The notes under the pieces: generated by a model | What the model saw: only the letters and a program-made list of their open reading frames with translations | What the model was told of the DNA's origin: nothing | Databases searched by the model: none | Program-made: the position numbers and the translations under genes | In this document: in pieces, positions 57,418 through 60,417 of the stretch | How the letters are laid out: the number at the start of each line of letters is the position of its first letter | Position numbering within the stretch: the stretch's first letter is position 1 | Origin: an uncultured Subdoligranulum sp. | Lineage (GTDB): Bacteria > Bacillota > Clostridia > Oscillospirales > Ruminococcaceae | NCBI GenBank assembly: GCA_904374465.1 | Contig: CAJFFY010000016.1 | Span: 1 to 60,417, forward strand | Direction: 5' to 3' | DNA: 60,417 bases

Positions 57418-58888
57418 CGCTGTCCTCGGCTTCCAGGGCGGCCAGCGCCATGGCTTTCTTCTTCTTGTGACGCTTGACGATGACCACAATCACCACAATG
57501 ACCACCACGCCGCAGACCACAATCAGCCCCACGGCCCAGCCGGGCAGACCGGCGGGCTGGGTTTCGGTCTCGGTCATGGAGGGGTCCATCATGGACGGGT
57601 CAAACTGCATCTCCTCGGCGGTGGAGGAAAACTCCTTGGTGATGGTGCGGGGCTCACCGCTGGCGTCCTCGTAGCTCAGGGTGATGGTGCCGGACACCGC
57701 ACCGGCGGATTCGGGGGCAAGGTCAAAGTCCACGCTGCCCTCGGTACCGGCGTTCAGATTGCCCAGGTACTGGTAGCCGCCGGCGCCCAGGTTGGTGCCG
57801 GTAAGCCGGGCTTCCAGGTTGGAAACGGGGTTTTTGCCCTTGTTCACATAGTTCAGCGAGACGGTGGAGGTTTCGCCCAGCACAATGGAGGAGGGCGCCT
57901 TCAGCTCGCCCACCTCGAACCGGTCGGGCTGGCTGACCGGCACCGAGATGGAGGTGGTGCCGGACACCGCTTTGCCGGTGATGGAACCGGTGCCGGTCAT
58001 GTTGACGGTGATGTTGGCCACCGTGCCGGTAAACCCGGAGGCGGGCAGCACCGGGAAGGTGACCTCCCGGCTGGATTCCGGCGACAGGGTGCCGATGTAG
58101 GTGGACAGGCTACCGTTGGCCAGGGAAACGTTCTCCGGCAGGGTCAGCGAGACAATGACGTCGTTGAGGTCCTCGCCGCCGTTGGTGGCGTAGATGCCCA
58201 GCGAGAGGGTGAACTCCTCACCGGCCACGGCGCCGGTGCCGTAGCTGGAGCTGCGCACGATCAGGTTGGGGGCGGTGGTCTGGTCCTTGTCCACACACTG
58301 TCCGATCTGGACGCTGAACTGCTGCATGGGCTTGCTGGTGTCCAGGTAGGTCAGGTTGATGGGCAGGGTGTTGCCGCCGCCGTTGTACACCACATCCCGG
58401 AACAGCAGCACGTAGCTGTAATAATTATAGTAGGCGTTGGCCTTTTTCTCTTCCTCGCTGGCCTCGCCGTTGCGCACCCGCTGCAGCCGCTGCTGGTTGG
58501 GGTCGTCGTTGTTGTCAAACAGCTGGCCGATCTCGCCGATGCCGGTGTACTGGAACACCGAGGAGTTGATCCGGGCGGAAATCTCCTCCGGCTTGACGCA
58601 GTACCGGGCCGAAGAATGGTCCACCACCTGGAGCACCACGTTCACATGGTCCCCCACTTCCACGGTGGTGATCTCGCCGCCGGCCAGGTCGGTGACGGTG
58701 TAGCCCACCACGTACACCCCGTCCGAGGTGGCCGGGGTAGTGTTGTCGGGGGTGGGCGCCGGGGTGGCCACCGGCTGTTCCACGGTGGGGGTGTCCACGG
58801 TGCCGGTGACCGCATCCTCGGCGGCGGCCGGCAGGGCCAGCGCCGTGATCAGCGCCAGCAGGGCAATCAGGGAAAAGATACGTTTCAA
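57404..58888 (-). CDS. Secreted membrane-anchored protein with CARDB/S-layer-like repeats (COG1361-like)
   Basis: The 494-residue protein has a signal peptide (MKRIFSLIALLALITALALPAAAEDA), a Pro/Thr-rich segment, then several beta-sandwich domains (FEVGELKAPSSIVLGETSTVSLNYVNKGKNPVSNLEARLTG is a CARDB-like pattern). It ends with a single membrane helix (GWAVGLIVVCGVVVIVVIVVIV) and a basic/acidic cytosolic tail. It lies between the ABC ATPase and permease genes and overlaps the permease, so it is probably the extracytoplasmic partner of the complex, in the position of a membrane-fusion or substrate-handling protein. Its exact role is unknown. Confidence 0.82.
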   Translation of the reverse strand: MKRIFSLIALLALITALALPAAAEDAVTGTVDTPTVEQPVATPAPTPDNTTPATSDGVYVVGYTVTDLAGGEITTVEVGDHVNVVLQVVDHSSARYCVKPEEISARINSSVFQYTGIGEIGQLFDNNDDPNQQRLQRVRNGEASEEEKKANAYYNYYSYVLLFRDVVYNGGGNTLPINLTYLDTSKPMQQFSVQIGQCVDKDQTTAPNLIVRSSSYGTGAVAGEEFTLSLGIYATNGGEDLNDVIVSLTLPENVSLANGSLSTYIGTLSPESSREVTFPVLPASGFTGTVANITVNMTGTGSITGKAVSGTTSISVPVSQPDRFEVGELKAPSSIVLGETSTVSLNYVNKGKNPVSNLEARLTGTNLGAGGYQYLGNLNAGTEGSVDFDLAPESAGAVSGTITLSYEDASGEPRTITKEFSSTAEEMQFDPSMMDPSMTETETQPAGLPGWAVGLIVVCGVVVIVVIVVIVKRHKKKKAMALAALEAEDSDEDL

Positions 58889-58928
58889 AGTAAGACCTCC
58901 AATGATGGGGAGCGGGACACCGTTCCGG

Positions 58929-59732
58929 TCAGGACGGGGACTCCGTTTTCTCCGTTTTTTTCTCTTTACTGGCGCTGCCGCCGATGTCCAGGTTCCCTTT
59001 CAGATCGGCAAACAATTCGTCCCGGTATTTCTGTTTGGTTTCGTCGTCCTGGACCACGCTGGACTGGACCTTGCCGTCCAGAATGGTCACGATGCGGTCG
59101 GCACACTGGGCCAGTTCCGGCTCGTGGGTGACCATGACGAAGGTGACTTTCTGGGTTTTGGACAGTTCCAGCATGCGGTACAACACCTGTTTGCTGGTCA
59201 TGGAGTCCAGGTTGCCGGTGGGTTCGTCGGCAAAGATGACCTTGGGATTGCTCACAAAGGCCCGGGCAATGCCCACCCGCTGCTGCTGGCCGCCGCTCAT
59301 CTCGGTGGGCAGGTGGTTGGCCCGCCCCAGCAGCCCCATGCTTTTCAGTTCCTTGCGGGCCAGCTTTATGCGGGTCTTTTTGTCCACTCCTTTAAAAAGC
59401 AGCGGCAAAGCCACGTTCTCGGCTGCCGTCATGGTGGGCAACAGGTTGTAACTCTGAAAAATGAACCCCAAATGGGCCTGGCGGAACCGCGCCAGTTCGG
59501 TTTCGGTCATGGCACTGATCTCGTGCTGACCTATGTACACCTTGCCCCGGGTGGGTTTTTCCAGCCCGGCCAGCATATTCAGCAGGGTACTTTTGCCGCT
59601 GCCCGACTGGCCCACAATGCAGCAGAACTCCCCTTTTTCGATGGCCAGATCCACGTCGTTGAGCGCCACCACGCGCTCCTTGCCCACGGCGTAGACCTTG
59701 CGCAGTTTTTCGGTACGGATGATGGGTGCCAA
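58929..59732 (-). CDS. ABC transporter ATP-binding protein (MacB/LolD type)
   Basis: The 267-residue ATPase has Walker A GQSGSGKST, Q-loop FQSYNLLPTMTAAENVALPL typical of the MacB/LolD branch, signature MSGGQQQRVGIARA, Walker B VIFADEPTGNLDS and switch His in VMVTHEPELA. The start is TTG 59732, as AAGGGGG lies 8 nt upstream and the protein then opens APIIRTEKLRKVY; the open frame continues upstream without family sequence. A charged C-terminal extension (SKEKKTEKTESPS) follows. It is first in a three-gene operon with the CARDB-like protein and permease. Confidence 0.93.
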   Translation of the reverse strand: MAPIIRTEKLRKVYAVGKERVVALNDVDLAIEKGEFCCIVGQSGSGKSTLLNMLAGLEKPTRGKVYIGQHEISAMTETELARFRQAHLGFIFQSYNLLPTMTAAENVALPLLFKGVDKKTRIKLARKELKSMGLLGRANHLPTEMSGGQQQRVGIARAFVSNPKVIFADEPTGNLDSMTSKQVLYRMLELSKTQKVTFVMVTHEPELAQCADRIVTILDGKVQSSVVQDDETKQKYRDELFADLKGNLDIGGSASKEKKTEKTESPS

Positions 59733-59766
59733 ACATCTGCCCCCTTTCCAAGCGTATATTGGCCCT

Positions 59767-59775
59767 ATTCTACCA
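59767..59775 (-). promoter_or_regulatory. Extended -10 promoter of the ABC operon
   Basis: On the minus strand TGGTAGAAT is an extended -10 element about 35 bp before TTG 59732. No clear -35 is visible. Confidence 0.6.
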
Positions 59776-59930
59776 TACTTCGACATTTTTGAGAAGACCA
59801 ATCCGTGTAAATTTTTGCCCGGCCAAGCCCGCCGTTGCGCGGTTCTGCCCGGTGCTATATAATAAGTACGAGCAAGGAAGACCCCATTTTGCAACTTTTG
59901 GTAAAAAAAGTTATTTTGCAACAATAAGTG

Positions 59931-60323
59931 GGAAGTGCGCGCTACCCGGGAGGCTGCGGTATGTTCCTTTTTGACCGGGCAAAAAGGAACCGAAAAACCC
60001 GCCGCTACTTCCGAGGCGCGGGGCACGGCTCTTAGGGCAGAAACCACACTGCCTCAGCCCCGCATCCATCTACTGCAAGTATCCCGCTGCTGCGTCGCTC
60101 GTCCTCGCAAGACATACAGTATTGCGTCGTCCTCGCTTCTTGCATCGGAACGCTTGCAGCGAAGGCTTCGGGACTTTTGCAGTGTGGTTTCTGCCCGGGT
60201 TCCTGCGGGCCCCTTAAGAAACCCCGGAGCTCTGCGGAGGTCGCCCGAGATGGTTTCTGCTTCTCGCAGCGGGCCATGCTCTAGCAACCGGACCGCCCGT
60301 GGCCACCGTGTGAGCTCACCCGG
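59931..60323 (-). repeat. Family B dispersed repeat, copy 3, interrupted
   Basis: Reverse complement of copies 1 and 2: hairpin at 59963-59990 (GTTCCTTTTTG arms), CGAGGCGCGGGGCACGGC, then a 162 bp insertion (60035-60196), then the 127 bp core to TGAGCTCACCCGG. Between 59776 and 59930 I see no gene. Confidence 0.85.
60035..60196. mobile_element. 162 bp MITE-like element with 18 bp perfect terminal inverted repeats
   Basis: GGGCAGAAACCACACTGC (60035-60052) and its exact complement (60179-60196) form the ends. Copy 1 of family B lacks it at the corresponding place. No open reading frame of interest is inside, so it would be non-autonomous. A target duplication was not evident, as the flanks also differ slightly between copies. 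Confidence 0.65.
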
Positions 60324-60352
60324 TATCACATAGTTAAAGATATTGGTGTCAT

Positions 60353-60417
60353 TCAATCAATCTTGCCGATAAAGCGGTAGAAGATTTCTACCTCCTGTTC
60401 CCTGCTTCCGTCCTCAC
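60353..60417 (-). CDS. C-terminal end of a probable serine recombinase (partial)
   Basis: The last 21 codons read EDGSREQEVEIFYRFIGKID then stop. EIxIYYxFIGxI-type endings are typical of large serine recombinases with a DUF4368 tail (TndX-like), found on integrative elements of Clostridia. The rest lies beyond the window, so the assignment rests on this short ending alone. Confidence 0.45.
   Translation of the reverse strand, partial: EDGSREQEVEIFYRFIGKID

Overview
The window (about 60% GC by eye) carries the replication-origin region of a Gram-positive Clostridia chromosome. The gene families, the GC content and the dense intergenic palindromes suggest the Faecalibacterium / Subdoligranulum / Gemmiger group (Oscillospiraceae). 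This placement is inference; no 16S gene is inside the window.

Layout. 1-428: leader and tandem promoters of an rRNA operon leaving leftward. 429-3887: CoaX-like protein, a P-loop kinase and an LtaS-type sulfatase. 4171-6946: nitroreductase, polysaccharide flippase and YgjP-type metalloprotease (minus strand). 7016-10884: AraC regulator divergent from fructuronate reductase and mannonate dehydratase (hexuronate use). 11018-13160: birA, yfcE, rsmI. 13674-17207: acylphosphatase, a copper ATPase with a CopZ-like C-terminal domain, and an XRE regulator. 17450-29690: a sortase-anchored adhesin of about 4,080 residues, split by one frameshift. 29998-32213: gluQ and an M18 aminopeptidase. 32375-37396: lipoprotein, Amt-PII fusion, and gamma and beta subunits of a Na+-pumping decarboxylase. 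37788-38729: alpha/beta hydrolase.

Origin. The rpmH-rnpA-yidD-yidC-jag operon runs left and dnaA-dnaN-yaaA-recF-remB-gyrB-gyrA runs right. The dnaA-dnaN gap holds DnaA-box-like sequences, a GC cluster and four CTA trinucleotides (DnaA-trio), the expected unwinding element. A REP-associated tyrosine transposase (RAYT) sits between gyrB and gyrA. 53893-59732 holds a large lipoprotein and a three-gene MacB/FtsX-type ABC operon. The right edge has the last codons of what looks like a serine recombinase.

The most unusual content lies between the genes. (1) Perfect or near-perfect 24-26 bp palindromes recur more than 20 times. They often start within 20 nt of a stop codon, keep pairing while the arm sequence changes, frequently bracket intrinsic terminators, and expand locally into 82-97 bp tandem repeats. 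(2) GTAG-footed REP hairpins match what RAYT enzymes recognise, and two lie in frame inside the RAYT gene. (3) A repeat of roughly 250 bp occurs in three copies plus one partial copy, and one copy is interrupted by a 162 bp element with 18 bp terminal inverted repeats. I saw no tRNA genes and no CRISPR array.
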